From Morganella morganii (GTDB lineage Bacteria; Pseudomonadota; Gammaproteobacteria; Enterobacterales; Enterobacteriaceae): a stretch of 64,000 nt of DNA. The notes beneath the pieces were generated by a model, which ran no database searches, was not told where the DNA came from, and saw nothing but the letters and a program-made list of their open reading frames with translations. Position 1 is the stretch's first letter, and every line of letters starts with the position of its first letter. Where the stretch lies: positions 3,731,418 to 3,795,417 of the forward strand of contig NZ_CP069157.1 in the NCBI RefSeq assembly GCF_019243775.1, in the 5' to 3' direction. This document shows positions 34,359 through 46,708 of the stretch, piece by piece. Made by a program: the position numbers and the translations under genes.

Positions 34359-35485
34359 TATGCCAGGACCCGCCCGTAGAGATCGATAAGCTGCTGTGAT
34401 AACGCCGCCGGTGTATAAGGTAAAACCCGCTGCCGTGCACATTCAGACATCCGGCTGCTCAGGTGATCACAGGGCAGTTGCGAGACCGCCTCTGCCAGAC
34501 CGCCAATATCCAGCGCATCACAGACAAAACCCTCTTCACCCTGTGAGATAAATTCCGCCCCGCCGCAGGTGGTACTGGTGATCACCGGCAGTGCGCAGGC
34601 CATCGCCTCGGGTACCACATTCGGGAACGGATCATACAGTGTCGGCAGCAGCAGCCCGTCACTCATCTGATAAAACGGCAGTGTCTGTTTCTGCATACCC
34701 GCAAAACGGATGCGATCCGCACAACCCAGGGATGCTGCCAGCTGTCGATATTTTTTTTCTGCCTTATCCTGACCGACCACCAGCAGATACGCATCATTGC
34801 GGCTGACCGCCATAATCGCCGCCGCCAGTCCTTTGCGTTCAAACCCGGAACCGACATACACCAGACATTTTGCCGCCGCCGGGATCTGATAAGTCTGCCG
34901 GAGCGCGAGACGCTCTGATTCCGGCAGCGGATGGAACTTTTCAGAATCAATCCCGTTATAGATGACGGTTATTTGCGACTCTGACAAACCAAAGTCTTCC
35001 ATCACCTCTTTTTTTACCATTTCCGAATTACAAATCACCTGCTTAAAGTGCGGATCATGGTACATCTCCTGCTCCGCCTTCATCACATAACGGTGGTACG
35101 GCGAGGCAAACAACAGTTTTGCCCGCCAGGCGGGCAGTACCCGCGCCCGCTGTAACAGCCAGCGGCGGTGCACACCGTCCCCGGCCCGGAAAATATCACA
35201 GCCGGCAATGCGTTCATGGCTCTGAACAATATCAAATTTTTCATTCTGCCAGCAGGCACGGGCAGCGTTGGCAAATCCCCGCTCACGGCTGATCCGTCCC
35301 CATTTCGGCGGATTCACCACATGAATATGCCAGCCGGGAGCCGCAGCACCCTGCCAGGAACGGGTGATAACATTCAGCTCCAGATTCCGGTTATCCAGTG
35401 CTTCCAGCGCCCGGGATACAAAACGCTCCGCGCCGCCGTCCGGGCGGTATTTCTGACGAACAATCGCCAGACGCATATTTTTCAT
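34358..35485 (-). CDS. wabG: WabG-like LPS core galacturonosyltransferase (GT4)
   Basis: This 375-residue GT4 enzyme begins MRLAIVRQKYRPDGGAERFV (residue 4 on), a pattern I associate with WabG of Klebsiella, Serratia and Proteus. It has the donor motif YDPFPNVVPEAMACALPVIT (about 285-304). WabG transfers galacturonic acid to heptose II, giving negative charge in a core that lacks heptose phosphate. Start ATG 35485 follows GGAG and overlaps the waaQ stop by four bases. WaaG (glucosyltransferase) is the alternative, but its N-terminus differs. Confidence 0.65.
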   Translation of the reverse strand: MKNMRLAIVRQKYRPDGGAERFVSRALEALDNRNLELNVITRSWQGAAAPGWHIHVVNPPKWGRISRERGFANAARACWQNEKFDIVQSHERIAGCDIFRAGDGVHRRWLLQRARVLPAWRAKLLFASPYHRYVMKAEQEMYHDPHFKQVICNSEMVKKEVMEDFGLSESQITVIYNGIDSEKFHPLPESERLALRQTYQIPAAAKCLVYVGSGFERKGLAAAIMAVSRNDAYLLVVGQDKAEKKYRQLAASLGCADRIRFAGMQKQTLPFYQMSDGLLLPTLYDPFPNVVPEAMACALPVITSTTCGGAEFISQGEEGFVCDALDIGGLAEAVSQLPCDHLSSRMSECARQRVLPYTPAALSQQLIDLYGRVLA

Positions 35486-36555
35486 AAATATCTCCGTGCC
35501 GCGGTAATCACTGCGTCTGCCGGAATCGGACTCAGGTAACGTTCGTCCGTCCTTGTGTCCACGTCATCCGGGTCCGGCTGTTCCCCGTAATCCGATGCTT
35601 TAATAATTTCACCGGTTGCCTGCCACGGCGACCAGAACACCAGTTTCGTCGGGCCGAACAGAGCCACCATCGGCGTTTGCAGGGCGGCAGCCATGTGCAT
35701 CGGCACAGAATCCACACCGATAAACAGTTTTGCACGATCAATCAGTGCCGCGAGCTGCGGCAACGTCAGTTCTCCGGCAACGGACACAATTTTTCCGTCG
35801 GCAACAGCCTGCTGACAGGGCGCAAGAATAGATTCAATCATCGCTTTTTCGCGCGGATCCGGCCCGCTGCTGAGCACAATCTGGTGCCCGTCATCCGCCA
35901 GTGTGCGGATAACCTCACTCATCTTGTCGTCATCCCAGCATTTATAGAACCAGCGGGATGTCGGCTGTACCACAATATAGTCACCGGTCACCTGTTTGCG
36001 CTGCAAAAGCTGTTCAGTCTTCTGCCGGTCTTCCTCTGAACAGGCCATGGTGACATGGTTATCAGTCACCGGCAGATTCAGCGGGGTTAATCCGTTAAGA
36101 TTCTGCTCCACCGTATGCATGGTCAGTTCCTGTGAGGTATCTGCCAGCAGGGTGTAACATTTTTTCCAGAAAATACTCTGCCGTTTCCGCAGATCCAGCC
36201 CGATACGGATACGGGCACCGGTGAAACGGGTCACAATCGCGCTGTACCACTGATCAGCCAGATTCACCACGAGGTCATAACGGCGGCGGCGCAGTGATTT
36301 CAGTAAATGCCACTCATGCCCGATACGTTTGCAGGTTCCCTCTTTACGCCAGGCTCTGTCCATGGCAAAAATATGGCTGATGCCGGGATGGCGGCTGAGC
36401 ATCGGTGCTGTTTCCTGATACAGCAGGACATCAACCTCAGCATCCGGGTAATTCGCTTTCAGAGTATTAATCACCGGCGTTATCAGCAGCATATCGCCGT
36501 GATGACGGAGTTTTATTACTAAAATACGCTGTACCGGCGCTGATGCTGTTTGCAT
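35482..36555 (-). CDS. waaQ: LPS core heptosyltransferase III
   Basis: This 357-residue GT9 enzyme adds the branch heptose to heptose II. It begins QRILVIKLRHHGDMLLITPV (9-28), nearly identical to E. coli WaaQ. Donor motifs are VQPTSRWFYKCWDDDKM (about 197) and GVDSVPMHMAAALQTPMVAL (about 274). It is the first gene of the leftward waaQ-wabG-wabH-wabN operon, divergent from waaA over 224 bases. All four genes are coupled by overlaps or very short gaps. Confidence 0.92.
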   Translation of the reverse strand: MQTASAPVQRILVIKLRHHGDMLLITPVINTLKANYPDAEVDVLLYQETAPMLSRHPGISHIFAMDRAWRKEGTCKRIGHEWHLLKSLRRRRYDLVVNLADQWYSAIVTRFTGARIRIGLDLRKRQSIFWKKCYTLLADTSQELTMHTVEQNLNGLTPLNLPVTDNHVTMACSEEDRQKTEQLLQRKQVTGDYIVVQPTSRWFYKCWDDDKMSEVIRTLADDGHQIVLSSGPDPREKAMIESILAPCQQAVADGKIVSVAGELTLPQLAALIDRAKLFIGVDSVPMHMAAALQTPMVALFGPTKLVFWSPWQATGEIIKASDYGEQPDPDDVDTRTDERYLSPIPADAVITAARRYL

Positions 36556-36779
36556 AAGAGTTCCATTTGGGTCAGACAGAAATCAGGGAATAAGGTGTAT
36601 CAATCTCTGAGGCACAGATTACCACAAATCGTTCCCGGCAGTATTAACAGATAGCGCAGTGTGTTGTGCCGGGCAGCGGGGATCCCGCCGTCAGCGACGC
36701 CGGGTTTATGCTTTTTAATGCGCTATTCGTGTTAGTTTTATGCTACTATTGCCGCAATCTTATCTGCGAAACTGATAAA

Positions 36780-38056
36780 ATGTTACTGCGTGTATACCAG
36801 GTTCTGCTTTACCTGATCCAACCTCTTATCTGGTTACGTCTGTTATGGCGCAGCCGCCGCTCCCCGGCCTACCGCAGACGCTGGGGCGAACGTTATGGTT
36901 TCTGTAAAGGAAAAACCGGCACCGGCGGTATCATCCTGCACTCGGTTTCTGTCGGCGAAACACTCGCCGCAGTGCCGCTGGTCCGAGCATTGCGCCACCA
37001 TTATCCGACGTTACCTATCACTGTCACCACTATGACACCGACCGGCTCAGAGCGGGTTTTATCAGCATTAGGTGATGATGTTTATCACGTCTATCTGCCT
37101 TACGACTTGCCGGGGTCAATGAAACGGTTTTTCAATACTGTTCAGCCGAAACTGGTGATCGTGATGGAAACCGAACTGTGGCCAAACATGATAACCGAGC
37201 TGCACCGCCGGAAAATTCCGCTGGTGATCGCCAATGCCCGCCTGTCAGCGCGCTCGGCCGCCGGTTATAAGAAAGCAGGCAGTTTCGTAAAAACCATCCT
37301 GAACCGGATCACCCTGGTGGCCGCGCAGAATCAGGAAGACGGGGAACGCTTTATTGAGCTCGGCCTGCGCCGCCAGCAACTGCATGTGACCGGCAGCCTG
37401 AAGTTCGATATTTCTGTCACACCGGAACTGGCCGCCAAAGCCGTCACACTGCGCCGTCAGTGGGCTGCCCGCCGTCCGGTCTGGATCGCAACCAGCACTC
37501 ATGAAGGCGAAGAGGAAATTATCCTCAGTGCCCATAAAACCCTGCTGAACCACTTTCCGAACCTGCTGCTGATCCTGGTGCCGCGCCATCCGGAACGGTT
37601 TGCCAAAGCAAGGGAACTGACCGAAAAAGCCGGTCTGACCTACGTCATGCGCAGCAGCAACACGATTCCTTCACCGGAAACACAGGTGGTGGTCGGAGAC
37701 ACTATGGGTGAACTGATGCTGCTGTACGGACTGGCAGATATCGCGTTTGTCGGCGGCAGCCTGGTTGAACGCGGCGGACATAACCCGCTGGAAGCTGCCG
37801 CGCACGCCCTGCCGGTACTGATGGGACCGCACACCTTCAACTTCAAAAATATCTGCGGCAAATTACAGCAGGCCGATGCCCTGCTGACAGTCACCGATGA
37901 ACAGAGTCTGAGTGACGCTGTCAGTAATCTGCTCAATGATGAGGATTACCGGCTGTACTGCGGACGGCACGCCGCTGAGGTACTTCATGAAAATCAGGGC
38001 GCACTGCACCGTCTGATGCAACTGCTCGGGCCTTATCTGCCACCGCGGAGCCACTG

Positions 38057-38057
<1 letters not shown>
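36780..38057 (+). CDS. waaA: 3-deoxy-D-manno-octulosonic acid (Kdo) transferase
   Basis: This bifunctional GT30 enzyme adds two Kdo residues to lipid IVA at the inner membrane. Start ATG 36780 gives 425 residues, equal to E. coli WaaA; an upstream in-frame ATG at 36666 would add 38 residues. An N-terminal membrane anchor ([16 protein letters not shown]) is followed by [28 protein letters not shown] and [14 protein letters not shown]. The donor domain has LVPRHPERF and [20 protein letters not shown] (about 321-340). Essential gene. Its TGA stop overlaps the ATG of waaE. Confidence 0.97.
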
Positions 38058-39318
<1,261 letters not shown>

Positions 39319-40128
39319 TCAGTGCTGACAGGCGGGGCAGAAAAACGTGCTCCGCTGACCGACTTTCACCACTTCAATCTTCTGTCCGCAGTTTGCACAG
39401 CACTCTCCCTGTTTTCCGTACACAAACAGTTCCTGAGCAAAATAACCGGGTTTTCCGTCCGACTGTAAAAAATCTTTCAGCGTGGTACCACCCTGTCTGA
39501 TGGATTCCGTCAGCACCTGCTTTATGGTGGCAACCAGGCGGGCAACCTCATCTTCAGTCAGATCTTTGGCAGGACGCAACGGATGAATGCGGGATAAAAA
39601 GAGGGATTCATTAGCATAAATATTCCCCACCCCCACCACAATTTTATTATCCATCAGCCAGCTTTTGACTGGTGTGTTTCGTTTGCGGGATTTGGCGAAC
39701 AGATACGCGGCGTCAAAATCATCACTCAGCGGCTCCGGCCCCAAATTCGCCAGTACCGGACAGGTTGCCAGATCATCTGCCCACAACCAGGCACCAAAAC
39801 GGCGCGGGTCGGTATAGCGCAGAATTTTACCGTCACCGAGCACCATATCCACATGGTCGTGTTTCTCTTCCGGCGTTTCTTCCAAAAGAATACGTAAACT
39901 GCCGGACATTCCCAGATGAATGATAATCCACCCTTCCGGCAACTCAATCAGCAGATATTTCGCACGGCGCTGCACACTGAGCACCGGCCGGTCACTCAGG
40001 CGCTCAATCTGCTCTGACACCGGCCAGCGCAGCCGCCGGTTCCGGACTTCAACATAACGCACTGTATTACCGACCAGATGCGGCTCAATGCCGCGCCGGC
40101 TGGTTTCGACCTCGGGTAATTCCGGCAC
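39319..40128 (-). CDS. mutM: formamidopyrimidine-DNA glycosylase
   Basis: This bifunctional base-excision repair enzyme removes 8-oxoguanine and cuts abasic sites. I set the start at GTG 40128, which has GAGGAGG upstream and gives [13 protein letters not shown] with the catalytic Pro2 and Glu3 directly after the initiator; total 269 residues as in E. coli. The longer open frame would bury Pro2 and cannot be right. The C-terminal zinc finger has four cysteines (CANCGQKI...FFCPACQH). Its ribosome site lies at the very end of waaL, so the two are close together in one transcription unit. Confidence 0.96.
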   Translation of the reverse strand: MPELPEVETSRRGIEPHLVGNTVRYVEVRNRRLRWPVSEQIERLSDRPVLSVQRRAKYLLIELPEGWIIIHLGMSGSLRILLEETPEEKHDHVDMVLGDGKILRYTDPRRFGAWLWADDLATCPVLANLGPEPLSDDFDAAYLFAKSRKRNTPVKSWLMDNKIVVGVGNIYANESLFLSRIHPLRPAKDLTEDEVARLVATIKQVLTESIRQGGTTLKDFLQSDGKPGYFAQELFVYGKQGECCANCGQKIEVVKVGQRSTFFCPACQH

Positions 40129-40138
40129 AGATACCTCC

Positions 40139-41389
40139 TCAGCGATCAATCGGCAGCGGCTGTTCTGCGGTATCTTCTTTACCGCCGGTCACCAGGGCCA
40201 CTGCAATACACAGGAGATAAACAGTAATACTCTCACGACTGAAGAACAAGACATCTGTCAGACCATAACCGGCCAGGCATAATGTAATCATTATCAGCAA
40301 TACGTTCTTATTACGAATACCGGCATACAACAGAGAGAGATAAATCAGCACCAGCAGCACACCACCGATAACCCCCTGCAATGACAACACCTCAATCAGT
40401 TCACTGTGCAGATGTATCGTCAGGTAGACAGTGATTGAATCACTGATTGCACCGGCAGCTATTTTTTCTGAAATAAAATCATTACGGGCCTGAAAAGATT
40501 CCCCCATCGGGGCATGCTTAAACGCAGATAACCCTGCATACCACATGGTATAACGGTCACCCAGCGATCCCCCCGGCTTTGTCACATCATAACCCTGAGT
40601 TTCAGTGATTGCCTCATTAATACGGGATTTATATAAAAACTCATATGATGTACCGGCAAAAATTAGCAGAAGTACCACAACCATGCTTATTTTTTTTATA
40701 TTCAGGCTCTTCCGGAAAACAATGACAGTATAAAAAACTGAAAGCAGAAGATAAATAGCTATTGCGGCACGGGTTTGTGTCAGAATAATAATCGCATTTG
40801 AAACAATCAGATTAGTAAAAAATAATGAAATATTCAGTTTATTTTTCACCCGCGAACAAAAATGAAGGCTGACAAAAAATATCGCACTGATAAAGTATGC
40901 AGTTACTGTTGCCCGGTTTGTATCCAGCTCAACTCTGTCTTTATGCAAAACAAAGATATCATAAAGCGCATACAATAAAATATAGAGCGGTAATACCTTA
41001 ATGACAGATGAAATATATTTGTTACTGAAAAAACACTTCAACTCATTTTTTAATAAAATACAAACACAAAAAATAAATGCTCCGAGTATGATTCTCGATG
41101 CTGTGGGAGAGTAGTTTTTATAAATACTCAACCCGTCATCATTCATCAGAAATGACCAGGCAACCCGGGAAATACCAAACAACAGGAACGATACTGCAAC
41201 AAGCAACACAGCACGGTCACGGAAAAGTGACATTTTTTTGAAAAAGACCAGCCAGAGTGTCACGATAACAGATAAATAACTCAGTATAAAATAAGAGTCC
41301 CGTGACAAGGTATCCACGAAAGAAGCAATAACCATTGAGAAAGTCATCAGCATACCAATGAGAATTGGTAATGTTCTGCTTGTGAACAT
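40139..41389 (-). CDS. waaL: WaaL O-antigen ligase
   Basis: This 416-residue integral membrane protein has about twelve membrane segments. Family features are the small motif [13 protein letters not shown] (about 197-209) with the conserved Arg, and a periplasmic loop with [20 protein letters not shown] (about 277-296) and [18 protein letters not shown] (about 326-343), containing the conserved His. It would transfer O-antigen from undecaprenyl diphosphate to lipid A-core. It lies between a GT2 gene (41390-42322) and mutM, in a low-GC island within the core locus. A Wzy polymerase is the alternative, but core location and motifs favour the ligase. Confidence 0.8.
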   Translation of the reverse strand: MFTSRTLPILIGMLMTFSMVIASFVDTLSRDSYFILSYLSVIVTLWLVFFKKMSLFRDRAVLLVAVSFLLFGISRVAWSFLMNDDGLSIYKNYSPTASRIILGAFIFCVCILLKNELKCFFSNKYISSVIKVLPLYILLYALYDIFVLHKDRVELDTNRATVTAYFISAIFFVSLHFCSRVKNKLNISLFFTNLIVSNAIIILTQTRAAIAIYLLLSVFYTVIVFRKSLNIKKISMVVVLLLIFAGTSYEFLYKSRINEAITETQGYDVTKPGGSLGDRYTMWYAGLSAFKHAPMGESFQARNDFISEKIAAGAISDSITVYLTIHLHSELIEVLSLQGVIGGVLLVLIYLSLLYAGIRNKNVLLIMITLCLAGYGLTDVLFFSRESITVYLLCIAVALVTGGKEDTAEQPLPIDR

Positions 41390-42322
41390 TTAAAAAACTC
41401 CTGCTGATTTTATTTTTAAAAACATAATTTTTCTGCTTAATCTTACTTTAGAGCTGAACAGAAAGCGGAATATTTTAATATTATTAAACCGATCCATAAC
41501 AAAATGGGGAAGCTTACGTTTATTATTTCTTGATAAATAATCAGAACATACTTTAACGAACAACCCTTCAAACATCACTTTTTCATTTTTATTTTTTACA
41601 AAGAAGCTTTCCATTGATAAAACAATTTGCAGGAAAAGAACGGTTTTATTCATACTTTTCTCTGTGGATAAGCTGCCGCGATGTTTATAGTAGCAATAAA
41701 TCTGAGTATCTGTGATCAGAATATTCTGAGCAGCGCAAATAACATTTGCTGTAATAACCACATCTTCATAGCAATAAATTTCAGGGAACATATCATCTGT
41801 CAGGATATCCCTGCGGATAAACCGGCCGAGTAAATGACCTTTTACCGTCTTATGTTCCAGATAGAGTTCTTTTAACCTGTCCTGAGTGATTGATACTACA
41901 GGTTTATCCTCAATTTCTAATACCGGATTACGATCATGATGTTCATCCAGACGGGTTATCAGCAGATCAAACGGATGCTCCCGCATAATGTCCATAACCC
42001 GGCTCAGTGCACCATTTTTCAGCATATCATCACTGTCTAACGCTGTGATATATTCGCCGCGGGATAATGAATATGCATAATGGCGGACTTTCCCGACATT
42101 AGAAAAGTTAACTGTTTCAACGACTTTAATAAAGTTTCGTGGCTGATAATGGTTGATAAGATCCAGCGATTTATCGGTGGAGCCATCATTAATAATGATC
42201 GCTTCAACCTGCTCCGGAGAACCATTCTCATTCAGGGCATTATCCAGACTCTCTAACGCGGCCAAGATTGATGACTCCGCATTATGTACTGCAATCATGA
42301 CCGAAATAACCGGGTTACTCAT
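41390..42322 (-). CDS. glycosyltransferase family 2, probable LPS outer-core transferase
   Basis: This 310-residue GT-A enzyme begins VISVMIAVHNAESSILAALE (5-24), has IIINDGSTDKSLDLI near 44 and the metal-binding ITALDSDDMLKNGAL near 89, and PEIYCYEDVVITANVI near 174. I use ATG 42322 (GGA ten bases upstream); an in-frame ATG at 42337 is weaker. It is one base from waaL and AT-rich compared with waaA or mutM, so the pair may have been gained together. The acceptor may be the outer core residue to which O-antigen is linked. Confidence 0.8.
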   Translation of the reverse strand: MSNPVISVMIAVHNAESSILAALESLDNALNENGSPEQVEAIIINDGSTDKSLDLINHYQPRNFIKVVETVNFSNVGKVRHYAYSLSRGEYITALDSDDMLKNGALSRVMDIMREHPFDLLITRLDEHHDRNPVLEIEDKPVVSITQDRLKELYLEHKTVKGHLLGRFIRRDILTDDMFPEIYCYEDVVITANVICAAQNILITDTQIYCYYKHRGSLSTEKSMNKTVLFLQIVLSMESFFVKNKNEKVMFEGLFVKVCSDYLSRNNKRKLPHFVMDRFNNIKIFRFLFSSKVRLSRKIMFLKIKSAGVF

Positions 42323-42707
42323 ATCATATTCCAACATTCGTTTTTATCTGCGAAGTAAACTGATTCAGATTCTGGCTGTCACTGGCACGCCAACTCAGTA
42401 ATCATATAAAAACTATATAAAAATAATAAATAAATCAGCCGTTATAGTTGTATGTTCTGATAAAACAATAGTACCCGTAAATGATACAACAATCTGAATA
42501 TTTTAATACTCTTACAATCAGTATTTAAGATAAGTATCCGATTTATCTGCCATTTTATCTCCAATTAACGTTTGGAAAGATATCGTTTTATATAAAAACA
42601 CCAATAATTTATAAAATAGCAATATATTATATCAACTAACCCAGAGAGTGAAAACAGATGACAATATTACCCTCTGTCAATCAAGCGTTCACCTGTAAAC
42701 AGGCAAT
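42323..42707. other. AT-rich intergenic region upstream of the waaL pair
   Basis: No gene is visible. It should hold the promoter for the leftward GT2-waaL-mutM unit. The right end meets the rpmG terminator. Confidence 0.5.
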
Positions 42708-42736
42708 AAAAAACCCGGCCGAGGCCGGGTTTTTTC
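42708..42736. terminator. terminator of rpmBG
   Basis: AAAACCCGGCC, a GA loop and GGCCGGGTTTTTT form a strong symmetric hairpin 17 bases after the rpmG stop, with a T tract on either strand. Confidence 0.9.
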
Positions 42737-42752
42737 AATCAGGAAGCAGAAA

Positions 42753-42923
<171 letters not shown>

Positions 42924-42931
42924 TCAGCTCC

Positions 42932-43189
<258 letters not shown>

Positions 43190-43415
43190 TCAGCTCGAGC
43201 TTTGTATTGGGTGAGGCTGCCTCGTCAGGCTTAGGAGCCCATCTCAGCTTACTTTTGACTCGCCGGGAAATTGCTCTGTCAACCAGCAAAAATATGCTGA
43301 GATAGGCTCTTCTCGCCAAACCCAAGATCCTCAAAGGTGGCGTAGTATACGCTTTCCGGCGCAAACGCTCAAGACCCGAACAGTAAAGATCGTGTGTTTC
43401 TGCGAAAAAAACTGC

Positions 43416-44090
43416 TCAGATCAGCTCGTGTTCTGCAAACGAAAACATATTGAATTTCCCGATAATCAGGTGATCCAACACGTTAATCCCCACCAACTCA
43501 CATGCCTGAACAATTTTTTTTGTCAGCAGACGGTCAGCCCGGCTGGGGTTTTCGTTACCGGAGGGGTGATTATGCGCCAGAATCACAGAAACTGCATTCA
43601 CTTTGAGCGCCAGGCGCAAAATCTCTCTGGGATGTACTTCCACACAGTTTACCGTCCCTGAAAACATCTCCTCGTAACGTATAAGTTGGTTCTGATTATT
43701 GAGAAAAAGTACTGCAAAGACTTCCCGCTCCTGCCCGGCCATCCGCTGGTTAAGATACGCCTTTACAGTACAGGCACTGCTGAGAAATTGCGTTTCCTGA
43801 AACTGACTGCTGAAATAGCGCCTGGACAACTCGACAATCGCCTGCATCTGGCAAAACTTACTGTCCCCTATCCCGGGCAGAGGCTTAAACTCCTCATACC
43901 CTGCTGTCAGCAACCGGTGCAGTGACCCGAAGACGTCCAGCAGATACTCCGCAAACTGCCGCACCGGCCGCTCACGGGTACCGGTACGCAAAAAAATAGC
44001 CAGCAGTTCTGAATCACTCAGAACAGATGCCCCGTAAGCAATCAGTTTTTCTCTCGGCATCAGTGCCGTATTTCCGGTTATGTTATCCAT
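43416..44090 (-). CDS. radC: RadC family JAB-domain protein
   Basis: This 224-residue protein has an N-terminal helix-hairpin-helix region (PREKLIAYGASVLSDSELLA, 12-31, and GIGDSKFCQMQ near 72) and a C-terminal JAB/MPN domain with the metal motif LAHNHPSGNENPSRADRL (about 171-188), in which both His and Asp are kept. RadC was once thought a recombination repair protein; its true role in housekeeping is unclear. It is divergent from coaBC, as in E. coli. Confidence 0.93.
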   Translation of the reverse strand: MDNITGNTALMPREKLIAYGASVLSDSELLAIFLRTGTRERPVRQFAEYLLDVFGSLHRLLTAGYEEFKPLPGIGDSKFCQMQAIVELSRRYFSSQFQETQFLSSACTVKAYLNQRMAGQEREVFAVLFLNNQNQLIRYEEMFSGTVNCVEVHPREILRLALKVNAVSVILAHNHPSGNENPSRADRLLTKKIVQACELVGINVLDHLIIGKFNMFSFAEHELI

Positions 44091-44286
44091 TTTTCCCCCG
44101 CCGTTTTCTCTGCTTTACCGGAAAAAGTATGTCAGTACCGGCGGTTTTTTCGCATAAAACACGCCATTTTTGCGAGACGCGCCGAAGAAAAAACATTATT
44201 TAGCTGGATAAATACACAGCACCCTACCTATACGGCGGTGTTGTGGTAAAATCGCGTATCTCCGAAAAATAACTGGATAAAACACA

Positions 44287-45501
44287 ATGTCCGAACTGAC
44301 AGGAAAACAGATAGTTCTGGGTATCAGTGGTGGTATCGCAGCCTATAAAGCCCCTGAGATTGTCCGCCGTCTGCGTGACCGGGGTGCGGTTGTCCGTGTC
44401 GCCATGACACCTGCGGCAACCGCATTTATCACCCCGCTGACACTCCAGGCCGTTTCCGGCTTCCCGGTGGCCGAAAGCGTTCTTGACCCGGCTGCAGAAG
44501 CGGCAATGGGTCATATTGAGCTGGGGAAATGGGCGGATCTCATTATTCTCGCGCCCGCCACGGCTGACCTGATTGCCCGCCTGAGCGCCGGCATGGCAAA
44601 TGACCTGGTCACCACTATCTGCCTGGCATCTGATGCCACTATTGCCGTTTCACCGGCCATGAACCAGCAGATGTACCGCGCACAGACCACTCAGGAAAAT
44701 CTCGCGCACCTGGAACAGCTCGGTTTTGCGGTCTGGGGACCGGACAGCGGCAGCCAGGCCTGCGGTGATGTTGGTCCGGGACGCATGCTGGATCCGTCAG
44801 AGATAGTCTCACGGGCAGAACAGCACTTCCGTAAAAAACAGGATATGTCCGGCATCCGTCTGGCCATTACCGCCGGGCCGACGCGCGAAGCACTCGACCC
44901 GGTGCGTTTTATCAGCAATCACAGCTCCGGCAAAATGGGTTTTGCCATTGCAGCGGCTGCCGCAGCACGCGGCGCGGATGTCACACTGATTGCCGGGCCT
45001 GTCACACTACCGACACCAGCGGGTGTTAAACGTATTGATGTCAGCAGTGCCTGTGAAATGAATGATGCCGCACAGAAAACAGCCCCGCAGCAGGATATTT
45101 TTATCGGCTGTGCTGCCGTCGCGGATTACCGCGCCAAAGCGGTTGCGCCTGAGAAAATTAAAAAACAGGGCGACGAAATCACCTTCACGATGGTGAAAAA
45201 TCCGGATGTGATCGCCGGTGTCGGTGCACTGGAAAAAAACCGGCCATTTGTGATTGGATTTGCAGCTGAAACCCAAAATGTGGAAGAATACGCGCGCGGC
45301 AAGTTGGTGAAAAAGCAGCTCGATATGATTTGCGCCAATGACGTTTCTGTTGAAAACCAAGGCTTTAACAGTGATAACAATGCCCTGCATCTGTACTGGC
45401 ATACCGGCGATATCAGCTTACCGAACATGAGCAAATCCGAGCTCAGCCACCATTTACTGGACGAAATACTGAAACACTATGACCAAAAAAATCGACATTA
45501 A
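44287..45501 (+). CDS. coaBC: bifunctional phosphopantothenoylcysteine synthetase/decarboxylase
   Basis: This 404-residue enzyme carries out the second and third steps of coenzyme A synthesis. The N-terminal FMN-dependent decarboxylase half (CoaC) has [19 protein letters not shown] (11-29), [18 protein letters not shown] (about 95) and PAMNQQMY. The C-terminal synthetase half (CoaB) has [20 protein letters not shown] (about 195-214) and AAVADYRAK (about 279), plus a late CTP-site Lys-rich stretch. It overlaps dut by 23 bases, so translation is coupled. Confidence 0.97.
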   Translation: MSELTGKQIVLGISGGIAAYKAPEIVRRLRDRGAVVRVAMTPAATAFITPLTLQAVSGFPVAESVLDPAAEAAMGHIELGKWADLIILAPATADLIARLSAGMANDLVTTICLASDATIAVSPAMNQQMYRAQTTQENLAHLEQLGFAVWGPDSGSQACGDVGPGRMLDPSEIVSRAEQHFRKKQDMSGIRLAITAGPTREALDPVRFISNHSSGKMGFAIAAAAAARGADVTLIAGPVTLPTPAGVKRIDVSSACEMNDAAQKTAPQQDIFIGCAAVADYRAKAVAPEKIKKQGDEITFTMVKNPDVIAGVGALEKNRPFVIGFAAETQNVEEYARGKLVKKQLDMICANDVSVENQGFNSDNNALHLYWHTGDISLPNMSKSELSHHLLDEILKHYDQKNRH

Positions 45502-45937
45502 GATTCTTGATCCGCGCATCGGCGGGGAATTTCCGTTACCGGCCTACGCCACGCCGGGTTCTGCGGGTCTGGACTTACGTGCCTGCCTGGATGAAGCCAC
45601 TGAACTGAAGCCGGGCCAGACACTGTTACTGCCGACCGGCCTTGCCGTCCATATTGCAGACCCGTCCCTGGCGGCAATGGTACTGCCGCGTTCCGGCCTC
45701 GGCCACAAACATGGCGTGGTTCTCGGCAACCTGGTGGGCTTAATCGACTCTGATTATCAGGGACAACTGATGGTATCCGTCTGGAACCGTGGCGACACCA
45801 CCTTCACGATTGAACCGGGCGAACGTATCGCACAGATGATTATCGTTCCTGTTGTTCAGGCTGAATTCAATATTGTTGAAGAATTTACCGAAAGCGAGCG
45901 CGGAGCCGGCGGATTTGGCCATTCAGGCCGTCAATAA
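45479..45937 (+). CDS. dut: deoxyuridine 5'-triphosphate nucleotidohydrolase
   Basis: This 152-residue homotrimeric enzyme hydrolyses dUTP to dUMP, keeping uracil out of DNA. The five dUTPase motifs are seen: [11 protein letters not shown] (26-36), [14 protein letters not shown] (about 70-83), [15 protein letters not shown] (about 84-98), [11 protein letters not shown] and the C-terminal [10 protein letters not shown] arm. It follows coaBC and precedes slmA, the E. coli order. Confidence 0.97.
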   Translation: MTKKIDIKILDPRIGGEFPLPAYATPGSAGLDLRACLDEATELKPGQTLLLPTGLAVHIADPSLAAMVLPRSGLGHKHGVVLGNLVGLIDSDYQGQLMVSVWNRGDTTFTIEPGERIAQMIIVPVVQAEFNIVEEFTESERGAGGFGHSGRQ

Positions 45938-45968
45938 TACTAATAACGCCGTTATTTCCGTCGCTTTT

Positions 45969-45998
45969 CTGACAGCAGTACTGGTGTACGGCTGTCAG
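45969..45998 (+). terminator. hairpin downstream of dut, possible weak terminator
   Basis: CTGACAGC-A-GTAC-TGGT-GTAC-G-GCTGTCAG forms a long near-perfect stem. No immediate T run follows (a broken T-rich stretch begins 11 bases later), so termination would be partial at best, leaving some read-through into slmA. Confidence 0.45.
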
Positions 45999-46041
45999 TC
46001 GGCAGATTTGTTTTTGCGTTAACGCAGGGGTTTTATCTGAC

Positions 46042-46635
46042 ATGGCAGAAAGTACAAAAAAGAAGAACAGGCGCGAGGAGATCCTGCAGGCGCTTGCGCT
46101 GATGCTTGAGTCCAGTGACGGCAGTCAGCGTATAACAACCGCCAAACTTGCCGCCAGTGTGGGTGTTTCAGAAGCAGCGCTCTATCGTCATTTTTCCAGC
46201 AAAACAAAAATGTTCGACAGCCTGATCGTATTTATTGAGGACTCACTGATTTCGCGGATAAACCTCATCCTTCAGGATGAAAAAGAGACTATCTCGCGGA
46301 TAAAACTGATTCTGATGCTGATTCTGGGATTCTCGGAAAAGAACCCCGGCCTGACCCGTATCATGACCGGTCACGCACTGATGTTTGAGCAGGATAAATT
46401 ACAGAGCAGAATTAATCAGTTGTATGAACGAATCGAAGCTCAGTTGCGTCAGGTCTTAAAAGAAAAGCGGATCCGTGACGGCAGCGGTTTTACTTATGAC
46501 GAAAGCCTGTTAGCATCTCAGTTGCTCGCCTTTTGCGAAGGCATGCTGTCCCGTTTTGTACGCTCAGAATTTAAGTACCGGCCAACACAGGAATTTGAAG
46601 CCCGCTGGCCGCTGATCCTTGCACAACTTCAGTAA
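46042..46635 (+). CDS. slmA: SlmA nucleoid occlusion factor
   Basis: This 197-residue TetR-family protein binds specific sites across the chromosome and blocks FtsZ assembly over the nucleoid. The N-terminal helix-turn-helix is seen as [15 protein letters not shown] (9-23) and [20 protein letters not shown] (about 31-50). The remaining residues are the helical dimerisation and FtsZ-binding domain ([20 protein letters not shown] near 134). The order coaBC-dut-slmA-pyrE matches E. coli. Confidence 0.96.
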   Translation: MAESTKKKNRREEILQALALMLESSDGSQRITTAKLAASVGVSEAALYRHFSSKTKMFDSLIVFIEDSLISRINLILQDEKETISRIKLILMLILGFSEKNPGLTRIMTGHALMFEQDKLQSRINQLYERIEAQLRQVLKEKRIRDGSGFTYDESLLASQLLAFCEGMLSRFVRSEFKYRPTQEFEARWPLILAQLQ

Positions 46636-46658
46636 TACCGTTTTTAGTTAAACTACTC

Positions 46659-46693
46659 ACCCCGCCCGTTTTATTGGGCGAGGGCTTTTTTTT
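46659..46693 (+). terminator. intrinsic terminator of slmA
   Basis: CCCCGCCC, a TTTTATT-containing loop and GGGCGAGGG form a hairpin followed by a nine-base T run. It also separates slmA from the convergent pyrE. Confidence 0.85.
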
Positions 46694-46708
46694 TGCCTGC
46701 TGTCCGGC

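Noticed and set aside
39319-40149. ATG start of mutM at 40149
   Set aside because: It would bury the catalytic N-terminal proline; GTG at 40128 with a strong ribosome site gives the right N-terminus.
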